A DNA stretch of 64,000 nt from NCBI RefSeq assembly GCF_002022275.1, contig NZ_MSDF01000010.1:1-64000 (forward strand), given 5' to 3'. The translations under genes and the position numbers were made by a program. Positions within the stretch are counted from its first letter, which is position 1. The number at the start of each line of letters is the position of its first letter. The notes under the pieces are model-generated. The model worked only from the letters and a program-made list of their open reading frames with translations. It had not been told where the DNA came from and made no database searches. This stretch comes from Pseudomonas fluorescens. Lineage in GTDB: Bacteria; Pseudomonadota; Gammaproteobacteria; Pseudomonadales; Pseudomonadaceae. Shown here piece by piece: positions 20,288-28,520 of the stretch.

Positions 20288-20304
20288 TCCTTCCTGCGAC
20301 AAAA

Positions 20305-20335
20305 AGCCCCTGATGGTGACATCAGGGGCTTTTTT
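20305..20335 (+). terminator. Rho-independent terminator of the cold-shock gene
   Basis: AGCCCCTGAT (20305-20314) pairs perfectly with ATCAGGGGCT (20321-20330), followed by TTTTT. Confidence 0.92.
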
Positions 20336-20382
20336 ATGCGCGTTTGTTCGTAGAATGGCTGTTTTATTCAGAGCGCCCTGCC

Positions 20383-20871
20383 ATGTCCAAACCCTTGCTG
20401 AATCCCCAAGGCGACTTCCCCGCCGTTAGCCTGGGCCGTCGTCTGGCAGCCATGTTCTACGATTTTTTGTTGTGCACTGCCCTGCTGATCGTCACCGCGT
20501 TTATCTACAAGCTGGTGTGGATCGCGTGTGTGGGCGAAGCCAAAATGCGCACGCTCACCGAGTCCGGCGCGCTGGACGGTGACCCGTTGCTGTCGACGAT
20601 TCTGTTTTTTGTGTTGTTTGGTTTTTTTGCCAAGTTCTGGACGCACTCGGGGCAAACCCTGGGCATGCAGGTGTGGGGCGTGCGGGTGCAAAACGCCGAC
20701 GGTTCGCGGATCAGCCTGTGGCAGGCGCTGCTGCGTTTTGTGGTGTCGATTGCGTCGTGGTTGTGCGTGGGGTTGGGGTTTATCTGGTCGTTGATTGATA
20801 AGCGCAAGCGCAGCTGGCATGACATCTACTCGGACACGCAGTTGGTGCGGATTCCGAAGCAAAAGAAGTAA
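20383..20871 (+). CDS. RDD-family small membrane protein
   Basis: A 162-residue inner-membrane protein. The Arg/Asp/Asp signature of the RDD family is visible: GRRLAAMFYDFLLC near residues 16-29 (R and D) and a second D in the C-terminal SLIDKRKRSWHD. Three to four hydrophobic segments are seen (about 24-45, 68-88, 115-140). Some RDD proteins have been linked to ion transport; most are unassigned. ATG 20383 is chosen because the 39-base upstream extension has no ribosome site. It stands alone between the csp terminator and a REPIN. Confidence 0.85.
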   Translation: MSKPLLNPQGDFPAVSLGRRLAAMFYDFLLCTALLIVTAFIYKLVWIACVGEAKMRTLTESGALDGDPLLSTILFFVLFGFFAKFWTHSGQTLGMQVWGVRVQNADGSRISLWQALLRFVVSIASWLCVGLGFIWSLIDKRKRSWHDIYSDTQLVRIPKQKK

Positions 20872-20893
20872 TCACAGCCTAGTGAAGATCCAA

Positions 20894-20986
20894 ATGTGGG
20901 AGCGGGCTTGCTCGCGAAGGCGGAGTGTCAGTCGACACATTTATTGACTGATACACCGCATTCGCGAGCAAGCCCGCTCCCACATT
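20894..20986. repeat. REPIN-like element, GCGGGCTTGCTCGCGA subtype
   Basis: Arms ATGTGGGAGCGGGCTTGCTC and the complementary GAGCAAGCCCGCTCCCACAT flank about 55 bp containing an inner repeat (TGTCAGTCGACA). The core differs from the GGCTTGCCTGCGAT subtype of the other copies, so at least two REP families are active here. It lies between convergent genes. Confidence 0.85.
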
Positions 20987-21007
20987 TTTAATTGTGCTCG
21001 CTCTGGA

Positions 21008-22066
21008 TTACGCGTTGCCCGCCAGTTTCAGGCGCGCAGCCTGGGTGAAATCCAGCATGCGCTTGAGCGGGCGCACGGCGTGGGGGATCACCGACGGCTC
21101 GACGAAGATCTCATTGCTGCCCTCACGCAGGCACTGCAGCGTGCGCTCCAGCGTATTCATTGCCATCCACGGGCAGTGTGCGCAACTGCGGCACGCGGCG
21201 CCGTTGCCGGCGGTAGGCGCCTCAACAAAAACCTTGTCCGGGCACAGCTGCTGCATCTTGTAGAAAATGCCGCGATCGGTGGCGACGATGAAGGTTTTAT
21301 TCGGCAAGCGCTGCGCCGCCGCGATCAGTTGGCTGGTAGAACCCACCGCATCCGCCAGCTCAATCACTGCCGTCGGCGATTCCGGGTGCACCAGAATCGC
21401 GGCATCCGGGTACAGCGCCTTCATGTCCTCAAGCTGCTTGGACTTGAATTCCTCGTGGACGATGCACGCGCCGTCCCACAGCAACATGTCCGCACCCGTC
21501 TGGCGCTGGATGTAAGTACCCAAGTGCTTGTCCGGGCCCCAGATGATCGTCTCGCCGTTATCCATCAGGCTTTCGACGATTTCCAGCGCGCAGCTGGAGG
21601 TCACCACCCAATCCGCCCGGGCTTTGACCGCTGCCGAGGTGTTGGCGTAGACCACCACCGTGCGCTCGGGATGTTGGTCACAGAACGCTGAAAACTCATC
21701 CACCGGGCAGCCAAGGTCCAGGGAGCACGTGGCTTCCAGGGTGGGCATCAGGATGCGTTTTTCGGGGGTGAGGATTTTGGCGGTCTCGCCCATGAAACGC
21801 ACGCCGGCCACCAGTACAGTCTTGGCCGGGTGAGCAGCGCCGAAGCGCGCCATTTCCAGGGAGTCGGAGACACAGCCGCCGGTTTCTTCGGCCAGGGCCT
21901 GAATCACCGGGTCACAGTAGAAGTGGGCAACCAGCACCGCGTCTTGAGCTTTCAGCTCGGCAGCGATGGCGGCCCGCAGGCTCGCCTCTTCTTCGACGCT
22001 AAGGGCCTTGGGCTGCTTGGCGTCGAGGTGGGCTTGAACCAGAAGGCGTTCGGAGATTTGCGTCAT
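21008..22066 (-). CDS. nadA: Quinolinate synthase A
   Basis: A 352-residue [4Fe-4S] enzyme that condenses iminoaspartate with dihydroxyacetone phosphate to quinolinate in NAD synthesis. It has the three-fold repeated domain. The three cluster cysteines lie in [19 protein letters not shown] and [10 protein letters not shown]; the last region also has the CxxCxxC found in several NadA proteins. AHFYCDP near residue 45 is typical. ATG 22066 (MTQISERLL) is chosen; the 34-residue upstream extension is proline- and arginine-rich with no ribosome site. It is monocistronic; nadB is not nearby. Confidence 0.95.
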   Translation of the reverse strand: MTQISERLLVQAHLDAKQPKALSVEEEASLRAAIAAELKAQDAVLVAHFYCDPVIQALAEETGGCVSDSLEMARFGAAHPAKTVLVAGVRFMGETAKILTPEKRILMPTLEATCSLDLGCPVDEFSAFCDQHPERTVVVYANTSAAVKARADWVVTSSCALEIVESLMDNGETIIWGPDKHLGTYIQRQTGADMLLWDGACIVHEEFKSKQLEDMKALYPDAAILVHPESPTAVIELADAVGSTSQLIAAAQRLPNKTFIVATDRGIFYKMQQLCPDKVFVEAPTAGNGAACRSCAHCPWMAMNTLERTLQCLREGSNEIFVEPSVIPHAVRPLKRMLDFTQAARLKLAGNA

Positions 22067-22247
22067 GTTCGCAAGACCTGCAGGCGCAGTTGCGCGAAAG
22101 TCGAGTGTACCACCGGCTCTGGAGCCCTTCGGGCGCCGCCGGACGAAGTGATTGTGTTCATCAAGCACGGGTGAAGCTGCGCAAGGCTACAGAATATCCA
22201 ATCGATTCAAAAGCCTAATCTGGCATCCAGGCGCACGCCTGTCGGGC

Positions 22248-22284
22248 AAAAAAAAACGGGAAGGCCCCGTGATGAGCCTTCCCG
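22248..22284 (-). terminator. Terminator of the 525-residue unknown gene
   Basis: On the minus strand CGGGAAGGC pairs with GCCTTCCCG, followed by nine U residues (A-run at 22248-22256). It lies just past the stop codon at 22303. Confidence 0.9.
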
Positions 22285-22302
22285 CTTTCATGGCGCGCAA
22301 CC

Positions 22303-23880
22303 TCAGTGCATCAGTACAGCGGGATAGTCATGTAGCAGCACCGAATCCTGCATGGCCGCCAGGGCTTCCTTCAAGGTTGATTGCTCCAGCGCGTCCTTGG
22401 ACTTTTTAACCTCCTGGGCTGCGTGCTCCAGCAACGCCAGGTAGTCGCGTTTGGACGAGCCATCTTTCGGCTCCACCGTGTCTGACACCAACTGGGCCAT
22501 CTCGTACTTCTGGGTCCGGGTGTTCTGCACCGCCGACTGCGACACAGAAGCACTCGCCAGTTGGCCATCCTTATAGGAGAAGCTCGCGGTGCTGCTGGCC
22601 TTGTCCTGCACGTGCACATACAGGTAGTTCTGCGATTTGCGGGTACCATCCAACACCGGTGGCTCGCCACCGCCGAGGCTTTTGTGGAAGTTTGCCGACA
22701 GCACCGACTGCTGGTTCTGGGTCACGCTGCGGTCCGCGCTGCTGCGGCCATTGACCTGGGTCTTCTGCGACACGGTGTAGGAGAAGCTGTCGACTTCCTT
22801 AGGACGCATTTCGTTGGACGCACCGACGGCCTGCTTGATCGAAGCCTTGAAGTCCGCCAGCCCTGTCAGCAAACCTTTGTCGGTCGGGTTGTTGCTCAAT
22901 GCATTCGTTGCGCCAGCGCCTTGGGGATAGTTGCTGTTCATGGCGCTGAACGCATCCTTGAACATCGCCATCAAATCAGCATTGGCACTACCGCGCTCTT
23001 GCACCCGGTCGAACTGGGCGAGGTAGGTTTTCATCGCCTTGGCCTGCTGTTTGGCGTCACCCTGGATTGCGCTGTTTTTCAGGTCCACAGACAGGTCGAC
23101 GTCGCCGGCCGGGCCACTCATACGTGTGGTGCGGCTTCGGCTGTCGGCGTGGAACGCCAGGCTCAGGTCCTCGTCCGCCTGGTTTTTGACTTTGGCGTTG
23201 AGGTCCACCGACGCCAACATGCTGGTGTCGAACTGGGTCAGTTTGCTCAGGTCGAGTTTCGGCGGTACGGCGGTCAACCCATCGACCGACGCCTGGAACG
23301 CCGCCCCCAATTGGCCGACGGCTTTGAGTTCATCCGCGGTCAAATCGCCGCCGTCGACGGTGGCCTGCACGCCCAAGCCGTGTTTCTGACTGAACAGGCT
23401 GAACGTCACCGTCTTGCCGCTGGCGGTCTTGATGCTGAGGCTGATTTGGTTGTCGGGCTTGCTGTGCAGCACCGCCTGGTCGGCCTTGATCCCGCCCGTA
23501 TCACCGGCACGCTCTGCCGTGGTGTTGAGCACCGATTGTAAAATCCCCGCCCCACCGCCCCCGGTGAACTGATCCACCAACGCAGCACCGAGGCCGCTGT
23601 AACGGCTGGCCGTGGAGATTGAACCGAAGCGTTGGCTGATCGCCTGGGTGACTGCGTCCTGATTATCGTTTTCCCAGGCCCACACGGTTTCGCGTCCGGG
23701 GAGCTGCCCGTTTTTGGAATAGAGATCGATAACGTCGGCCACCGGATTTCCGAGGCTGACCACGGAAGACGGCCGGGCCGGTGAGACGTCGAGGGTGTTC
23801 GCAAGCGCTGCAGGCGGTGAGGTCGTGGCGGCGCGAAGAATGAGGGGATTGATCGCGATGATCGGCGTTAGCGTAGTCAT
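22303..23880 (-). CDS. Unrecognised 525-residue protein
   Basis: I do not recognise a family. No signal peptide or membrane helix is evident. The N-terminal 60 residues are hydrophobic/proline-rich and low in charge. The body is rich in Ser, Ala, Gln and Asp, with a region of beta-like repeats (NQISLSIKTASGKTVTFSLF near 145-165 and VDLNAKVKNQ, HADSRSRTTRMSG near 225-260) and helical, Lys/Glu-rich ends. Cysteine is absent. Codon use is like its neighbours and a strong terminator follows, so it is a real monocistronic gene. Large Cys-free, Ser/Gln-rich proteins of this kind can be secreted or surface-linked substrates, but nothing shows that here. Confidence 0.75.
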   Translation of the reverse strand: MTTLTPIIAINPLILRAATTSPPAALANTLDVSPARPSSVVSLGNPVADVIDLYSKNGQLPGRETVWAWENDNQDAVTQAISQRFGSISTASRYSGLGAALVDQFTGGGGAGILQSVLNTTAERAGDTGGIKADQAVLHSKPDNQISLSIKTASGKTVTFSLFSQKHGLGVQATVDGGDLTADELKAVGQLGAAFQASVDGLTAVPPKLDLSKLTQFDTSMLASVDLNAKVKNQADEDLSLAFHADSRSRTTRMSGPAGDVDLSVDLKNSAIQGDAKQQAKAMKTYLAQFDRVQERGSANADLMAMFKDAFSAMNSNYPQGAGATNALSNNPTDKGLLTGLADFKASIKQAVGASNEMRPKEVDSFSYTVSQKTQVNGRSSADRSVTQNQQSVLSANFHKSLGGGEPPVLDGTRKSQNYLYVHVQDKASSTASFSYKDGQLASASVSQSAVQNTRTQKYEMAQLVSDTVEPKDGSSKRDYLALLEHAAQEVKKSKDALEQSTLKEALAAMQDSVLLHDYPAVLMH

Positions 23881-24009
23881 GACAGTCCGTGTCCTAAAAG
23901 CTGATTAGCCTTCAATTTAACCAAGACACGCCGCGATTGACAGCATTGAGGTCAAAACTTACGGCAAAGGACCACGCCAAAAAACCGGCCCTTTGCCGTT
24001 ATCCACAGG

Positions 24010-25296
24010 TCAGAAGCGGTAAGTCACCGACCCACCAAAACCATTGGCACTGTTTTCATATTTGGCGTCGTAGGTCAGCGCCAACTGAGGGTTGTTGTCG
24101 CGGATCTTGATCGGCTCTTCCTTGAGGTAGGAATAAGCCACGTCGAAGGTCAGATTATCCACTGGCGTCCAGCCCGCACCCAGACTGAATACGGTACGGT
24201 CGCCTGTAGGAATTCGCACGGAACGATCGGTGTTGTTGGTCGGGGTCTGGTCCACGGAGAAGCCCGTACGCAGAACGATTTGCTTGTTGAGCTGATACGA
24301 CAAGCCGATGGCGTGGGACCAGGTGTCGTGCCAGTGCTGCTCTTCGGTAATGGAACCCAGGCCTGCCAGCTCAGCGGTAATGTCGGACACGCCGCTGTTG
24401 TTCACCGTGATTTTCTTCAACTGGCTCCAGCGGGTGTAGGTGCTGCCCACGTAGAGGGTCAAGGCATCGGTCAATTGGTGAGTGACCGAGAAGTCCACGG
24501 AGGACGGGGTAGTAACGTTCAGCTTGGCGTCATATTTCTGCGGCCCGCCGTCCAGAATATCGGACAGCACGCCGGAGGCGTCTGTATGACCGCTCAAGTG
24601 ATAGACCACTTGCGAATGGTAAGTGAGGCCGATACGCGTGGTGTCCAGGGCCTGCACCAGGATACCGGCGTTGAAGCCCATCGCGGTGTCGTCACCCTTG
24701 ATCTTGACGGCTTCCGTGCCCAGGCCGAACGCCGGGACTTTGGAGTCCAGCTCGCCGTTGATCTTGTTGAAGGTCGGGCCGAAACCTACCGAAACCTTGT
24801 CGTTGAAGGCATAGCTGACCGTCGGCTGCACGGTCATGACCTGAACCTTGCTTTTGTTGCCAAAGCCATTGCCCTGGAAGCTGTGTTCATAGTCCGTCAC
24901 CAAGCCGAACGGCGCGTAGATCCCCAGGCCAAACGCCCAGTGTTCGTCGATCGGCGTAACCAGGTAGCCCATCGGCACGGCAATGCCGGGAACCATGTCG
25001 CCCTTGTTGGTACCCGGGTTGTCGACGCCGCCCTGGGAAGAGCTGGCGTTCTTGATATCTGTTTTAGCGTCGAGGTAGGTCGCCCCGATGCTCACTTCAT
25101 TGTGCTTGAGGCGGGACATGCCCGCCGGGTTGCCGAACACCGTGCTGGCGTCATCGGCCGAGGAAGAGCGACCGGCGTAGCCTGTTCCCATTGAACTCAC
25201 GCTTTGTTCATTGAGTGCAAAACCACCGGCGAACAGCGGTGTGGAGGCGAGCGAAATGGAGAGCGCCAAAGCGCCTTTAAGAGTTTTGTTATTCAT
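24010..25296 (-). CDS. FadL/OmpP1/TodX-family outer-membrane transporter
   Basis: A 428-residue beta-barrel porin for hydrophobic substrates such as long-chain fatty acids. A signal peptide ends near residue 23 (ASTPLFAGGF), and the mature protein begins GGFALNEQSVSSMGTGYAG, the family hatch signature, with the following DDASTVFGNPAGM motif. The C-terminus is YRF, the aromatic end recognised by the Bam machinery. No fatty-acid genes flank it, so the substrate is open. It is probably monocistronic on the minus strand. Confidence 0.92.
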   Translation of the reverse strand: MNNKTLKGALALSISLASTPLFAGGFALNEQSVSSMGTGYAGRSSSADDASTVFGNPAGMSRLKHNEVSIGATYLDAKTDIKNASSSQGGVDNPGTNKGDMVPGIAVPMGYLVTPIDEHWAFGLGIYAPFGLVTDYEHSFQGNGFGNKSKVQVMTVQPTVSYAFNDKVSVGFGPTFNKINGELDSKVPAFGLGTEAVKIKGDDTAMGFNAGILVQALDTTRIGLTYHSQVVYHLSGHTDASGVLSDILDGGPQKYDAKLNVTTPSSVDFSVTHQLTDALTLYVGSTYTRWSQLKKITVNNSGVSDITAELAGLGSITEEQHWHDTWSHAIGLSYQLNKQIVLRTGFSVDQTPTNNTDRSVRIPTGDRTVFSLGAGWTPVDNLTFDVAYSYLKEEPIKIRDNNPQLALTYDAKYENSANGFGGSVTYRF

Positions 25297-25434
25297 TATT
25301 AGGACTCGAATTATTGGGCAGCGATGAGGAAGCTACCAACGATCGAGCGAGGCGATTATGAAGAGTTTTTCATCCATGGAGTTGTCCGACAATCGTATGT
25401 ATTTCAACGACTTTTCTGGATTAGTTGTTACTCG

Positions 25435-25917
25435 TTATGACCTTTTATCCTGATCGTGACCCATCGGTTTCACTTCAAAAACGCTGTCAATTTCAACAGG
25501 AATACCCATTGGCAACGAGTACACGCCAAGCGCGCTGCGGGCCGGCAGTTGGTCTGCGCCAAACAGGTCCAGCAGCAGGTCACTGGCGCCATTGGCGACA
25601 CTCGGGTGCTGAGTGAATGACTGGGTGGCACGTACGTAAACCGTCAAGCGGACGCAGCGCTGGATAGTGTCCAGGCCATAGGTTTGTTCGATGCACGCCA
25701 GAATCATCAACAGGGTCAATCGCGCAGCATGTTGGCCCTGCTCTATCGACAGGTCGTCGCCGACGATGCCGGTCAGCGGCTTGCCGTTTTCAAACGGGCC
25801 GAGGCCGGAAACATGCAATTGGTTGCCCGACAAGCTCAGGGTTTTGTAAGAGCCCAAAGGGTTGATGGGTTCGGGCAACACAATGCCCAGTTGCTGTAAA
25901 CGCTGGATCACACTCAT
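25435..25917 (-). CDS. RidA/YjgF-family protein (YjgH/UK114-like subgroup)
   Basis: A 160-residue protein of the RidA fold, whose best-known member deaminates reactive 2-aminoacrylate and other imines. LPARSALGVYSLPMGIPVEID has the Arg of the family PARxAVxxxxLPxxxxVE motif that binds the substrate carboxylate. Spacing fits the larger subgroup with an RLQQLGIVLPEP N-terminus, which is often of unknown substrate. ATG 25917 has GGGGAAT upstream; the longer start at 25953 is less likely. It stands alone. Confidence 0.87.
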   Translation of the reverse strand: MSVIQRLQQLGIVLPEPINPLGSYKTLSLSGNQLHVSGLGPFENGKPLTGIVGDDLSIEQGQHAARLTLLMILACIEQTYGLDTIQRCVRLTVYVRATQSFTQHPSVANGASDLLLDLFGADQLPARSALGVYSLPMGIPVEIDSVFEVKPMGHDQDKRS

Positions 25918-26070
25918 CGGTAATTCCCCTGCTGAAGACGAAGTGGTGACCACTTTCCAATAAAGTCACACCCCTTGCACGCACGATATTTTTCAACTTG
26001 CCGGGAATAAAACCGCGCCAGGGCAATCATCTCCATGTGGTTAATAAGAAAGCCTGAAGGCATCGCATCC
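25918..26070. other. Short non-coding gap before a REPIN
   Basis: This holds the presumed promoter of the RidA-like gene on the minus strand. The longer gene-free stretch to 26343 is otherwise filled by the repeat element at 26071-26286. I see no RNA gene or operator that I would defend. Confidence 0.4.
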
Positions 26071-26286
26071 CTGTGGCGAGCGGGCTTGCCCCGCGTTGGG
26101 CTGCGCAGCAGCCCTATGGAAGACGCCGAGTCCTTTCAGACAGGCCTCGGCGTCAGGTTTTGGGGCTGGTCACATAGTGTCAGGTAAACCGCGGTGGCTT
26201 TCGGGGGGGCCGCTGCGCAGCCCAACGCGGGGCAAGCCCGCTCGCCACAGCAAGCCCGCTGACCACAACAAGTCCGCTCGCCACAA
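26071..26286. repeat. Large REPIN-like element with extra half copies
   Basis: The left arm CTGTGGCGAGCGGGCTTGCC, extended by CCGCGTTGGGCTGCGCAGC, pairs with its near-complete complement at about 26211-26250 (GCTGCGCAGCCCAACGCGGG then GCAAGCCCGCTCGCCACAG). The loop is about 110 bp. Two degraded half copies follow (CAAGCCCGCTGACCACAA and CAAGTCCGCTCGCCACAA), which suggests growth by repeated insertion or slippage. Confidence 0.85.
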
Positions 26287-26343
26287 ATGCTGTGCTAACC
26301 CATAACGGATCGGCATTACTTTGCGGTGGCTGCGCTTTTTGCG

Positions 26344-26574
26344 TTATGGGTTCCAGTACTTGTTGGCCGCCGCAATGGTCGCAAATTCCGTCGCGACTAC
26401 TTGGCCAATGCTGATCAGCATCGCCGCATCATTGGCGTACACATCGCGCAACCTGCCACGCACCGCTTCGTCCGGTTGCGTGGCCTTGATGACCAGGCGC
26501 GCCATTTTGATCGCCAGCTCACGCCCCTCTTCCGGGGTCGCGGTGATCAGTGAATTGTTCGGTATCAGACTCAT
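26344..26574 (-). CDS. Small protein of unknown function
   Basis: A 76-residue soluble protein with a good ribosome site (AGAGGAAG before ATG). The sequence is helical: a middle EEGRELAIKMARLVIKAT helix and a C-terminal LISIGQVVATEFATIAAANKYW helix. No cysteine, no signal peptide. The peroxidase gene ends 36 bp upstream on the same strand, so the two probably share a transcript. I do not recognise it; a link to the peroxidase is suggested only by position. Confidence 0.65.
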   Translation of the reverse strand: MSLIPNNSLITATPEEGRELAIKMARLVIKATQPDEAVRGRLRDVYANDAAMLISIGQVVATEFATIAAANKYWNP

Positions 26575-26610
26575 CAGGGCTTCCTCTTTTTTATCAGGCA
26601 GGGCGACGGC

Positions 26611-27600
26611 TTATTGCCGACGACCGAATGAAACAGGATAGGCGGCGGAACGCGCATTGATCATCGGGTCTTGCGGTTCGATACCCGTTGGCACGTTGTT
26701 GGGCAGGAACATCAGGCTTTTTTGCGCGGCGACGTTATCGGCCACGGCACGCGTGATTTCCAGGGTGCCCAGTTCCACCAGTGGGCGGCTGGCCGGCCAG
26801 GCGATCGACGGGTCGTCGAGTTTGTCACCCGGCGCGGCTTCCTGGACCACCAGTTTGAAGCGCACGGCGCCTTTGCTGACGCGCTGCTGAATCTCTTCGC
26901 TCAGGTAATTCGGCTCTGCCTTGGCGGTTTGCGCGTCGCTCAAGAAATGGCTGCCGCTGACCGGCAGGAACTGGTAGCGGCCAAAGGTGACGGTGCCCGC
27001 CGCGTTGATGAACTTGAAGGTATTCACGCCGTAGTAAGGCAGCGTGGCGAAGCTCTGCGGTGCAGGCTTGGGCGCAGTGAGGAAGGCTGTGGCCACCGGG
27101 TGGGTGCCGAGGTAGCCGTCCAGCGGCGTGGGTTTGGCCACGTCGGGGCCACTGGTGCCGAGGGCGATCAGCAGATCACGGAAATCATCCGCCGTCGGCG
27201 ACGGAAACCCGTTGAACGAGTGGGCGACGATATCGGTGCTGCCGCCGTTCGGCAGTGCAAAACGGATGGCCAGGCCGCGTGGGCTGGCCAAGCCGTGGTT
27301 GTCCGGAATGTCCGGAATCCCGGCGAAGTTGGAAAAACGCACGGTGACTGGCACGGCCGTGGCCTGCAAATGCGGCGCCTGGCTGATGGACGCGGCAGAC
27401 GGGCTTGGGGTGAAGCGCCCTTCCAGCACGATGCCCTTGGCGTGTACCGCACGGGCGCCAGCGTGCTGGCCGAACACGCCGTTGAGGGCATCGACCAACT
27501 GGGTGGGGGTGGATTGCTGCGGCGCATCTTGCGCCATGGCGCTGCCGATAGACGCGAAGGCGAATGGGAGCGCGATCAATAAACGCTGGGCTTTTTTCAT
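26611..27600 (-). CDS. Secreted catalase-family heme peroxidase
   Basis: A 329-residue periplasmic peroxidase of the small catalase-related (SrpA-like) group. A signal peptide covers residues 1-23 (ending GSAMA). The distal histidine lies in AVHAKGIVLEG near residue 53, the RFSNFAG and GLASPRGLAIRF catalase strands follow, and the proximal heme tyrosine is in the C-terminal ARSAAYPV (RxxxY). It lacks the long N-arm and C-terminal domain of full catalases, so it should act as a peroxidase more than a catalase. It is divergent from a Cys-rich regulator across a 30-bp palindrome, and a small gene follows. Confidence 0.88.
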   Translation of the reverse strand: MKKAQRLLIALPFAFASIGSAMAQDAPQQSTPTQLVDALNGVFGQHAGARAVHAKGIVLEGRFTPSPSAASISQAPHLQATAVPVTVRFSNFAGIPDIPDNHGLASPRGLAIRFALPNGGSTDIVAHSFNGFPSPTADDFRDLLIALGTSGPDVAKPTPLDGYLGTHPVATAFLTAPKPAPQSFATLPYYGVNTFKFINAAGTVTFGRYQFLPVSGSHFLSDAQTAKAEPNYLSEEIQQRVSKGAVRFKLVVQEAAPGDKLDDPSIAWPASRPLVELGTLEITRAVADNVAAQKSLMFLPNNVPTGIEPQDPMINARSAAYPVSFGRRQ

Positions 27601-27650
27601 GCTGATGTCCTGCGGGTGGGTGATTTTGGCGAATTCTAATCACCTCACAA

Positions 27651-27680
27651 CAATAATGACAATATTATTTGTCATTATTG
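27651..27680. promoter_or_regulatory. Perfect inverted repeat, likely operator of the divergent pair
   Basis: CAATAATGACAA (27651-27662) and its exact complement TTGTCATTATTG (27669-27680) are separated by TATTAT. It lies 50 bp before the peroxidase start and 71 bp before the regulator start, so one dimer could control both. A TATACT -10-like element for the regulator is at 27712-27717. The symmetry fits a winged-helix dimer. Confidence 0.75.
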
Positions 27681-27751
27681 TTTTTCCTCATCGTCAGACG
27701 TTTTATGGCGTTATACTCAAGCCCCCAAACTGCCAGTGAAGCCCGCCGCTC

Positions 27752-28372
27752 GTGAGTACCAAAAGTGACATCCTGCAGCTCCTCCAGCGCGAGCCCCTGA
27801 CCGTGGTGCAGCTCTGCGAACACTTGGCCGTCACGCGTAACGCGGTGATCGTGCAGCTCAAGCAGCTGGAGTCCGAGGGATTGGTGCGCCGCAGCAAAAT
27901 TCGCCCGCCCAACACGGTCGGCAAGCCGCCGGTGGTGTTCGAAGCGGCGCCCGGCAGTGAAGACGTCACGTCCACCGCCTATCAGGTGTTGCTGACTCAA
28001 CTGCTGGCCACGCTCAAGGACCGCTACGACGTCGACGAGCTGGGCGATGTGCTGGAACAGACCGGTCGCCAACTGGCGCAACGTGCCGGCCTGGCCAACC
28101 CTGTGACGTTCGACAGCGGCCTGCGCGCCGCCATGGCCGCCGCCGACGCATTAGGCGCCAGTACCGAGGCCATGCCGCAGGAAGGCGGTGTGATGGTGCG
28201 CAACTTCACCTGCCCGGTGGGCAGTGTGGTGCGCGAGGAGCAATGCGTGTGCCGGGCGATGGCGGCGTTCTTTTCCGAGGCCACGGGGATGCCGGCAAGT
28301 GAACAATGTTTGCGCGAAGACCGGCTGATCTGCCAGTACTTCATTGAGACAGAGGAAGCACCCTCAGCGTAA
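27752..28372 (+). CDS. Winged-helix regulator with a C-terminal cysteine cluster
   Basis: A 206-residue DNA-binding protein starting at GTG. The N-terminal winged helix (about 5-65) has recognition helix RNAVIVQLKQLESEGLV followed by a basic wing. The C-terminal half ends in a cysteine-rich region: Cys154, 165, 167, 186 and 194 (C-X10-C-X-C-X18-C-X7-C). This resembles SufR-like and related regulators that bind an iron-sulfur cluster, though the spacing is not that of classical SufR (CX12CX13CX14C as I recall). It is divergent from a heme peroxidase with a shared palindrome, so redox or iron control of the peroxidase is a reasonable inference. Confidence 0.82.
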   Translation: MSTKSDILQLLQREPLTVVQLCEHLAVTRNAVIVQLKQLESEGLVRRSKIRPPNTVGKPPVVFEAAPGSEDVTSTAYQVLLTQLLATLKDRYDVDELGDVLEQTGRQLAQRAGLANPVTFDSGLRAAMAAADALGASTEAMPQEGGVMVRNFTCPVGSVVREEQCVCRAMAAFFSEATGMPASEQCLREDRLICQYFIETEEAPSA

Positions 28373-28427
28373 ATCCGTAGCGGCCATCCGCCACAAACAT
28401 TTCTAAATGTTTCTTCATAAAGCCAAA

Positions 28428-28461
28428 CCGTCATTAAACAGACATATATCAGGAATTAAAT
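28428..28461 (+). promoter_or_regulatory. Pho box and -10 of pstSCAB
   Basis: CCGTCAT-TAAA-CAGACAT (28428-28445) is a 7-4-7 match to the PhoB box CTGTCAT-N4-CTGTCAT with about one and two mismatches per half. AATTAAAT around 28454-28461, about ten bases further on, fits the -10 position of PhoB-dependent promoters. It lies about 75 bp before pstS. Confidence 0.72.
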
Positions 28462-28520
28462 CGTCACGTCTTAGACAGGTGGACCCTTCCACTTACCCCT
28501 TCCCCTGAGGTGTTGTCGTG

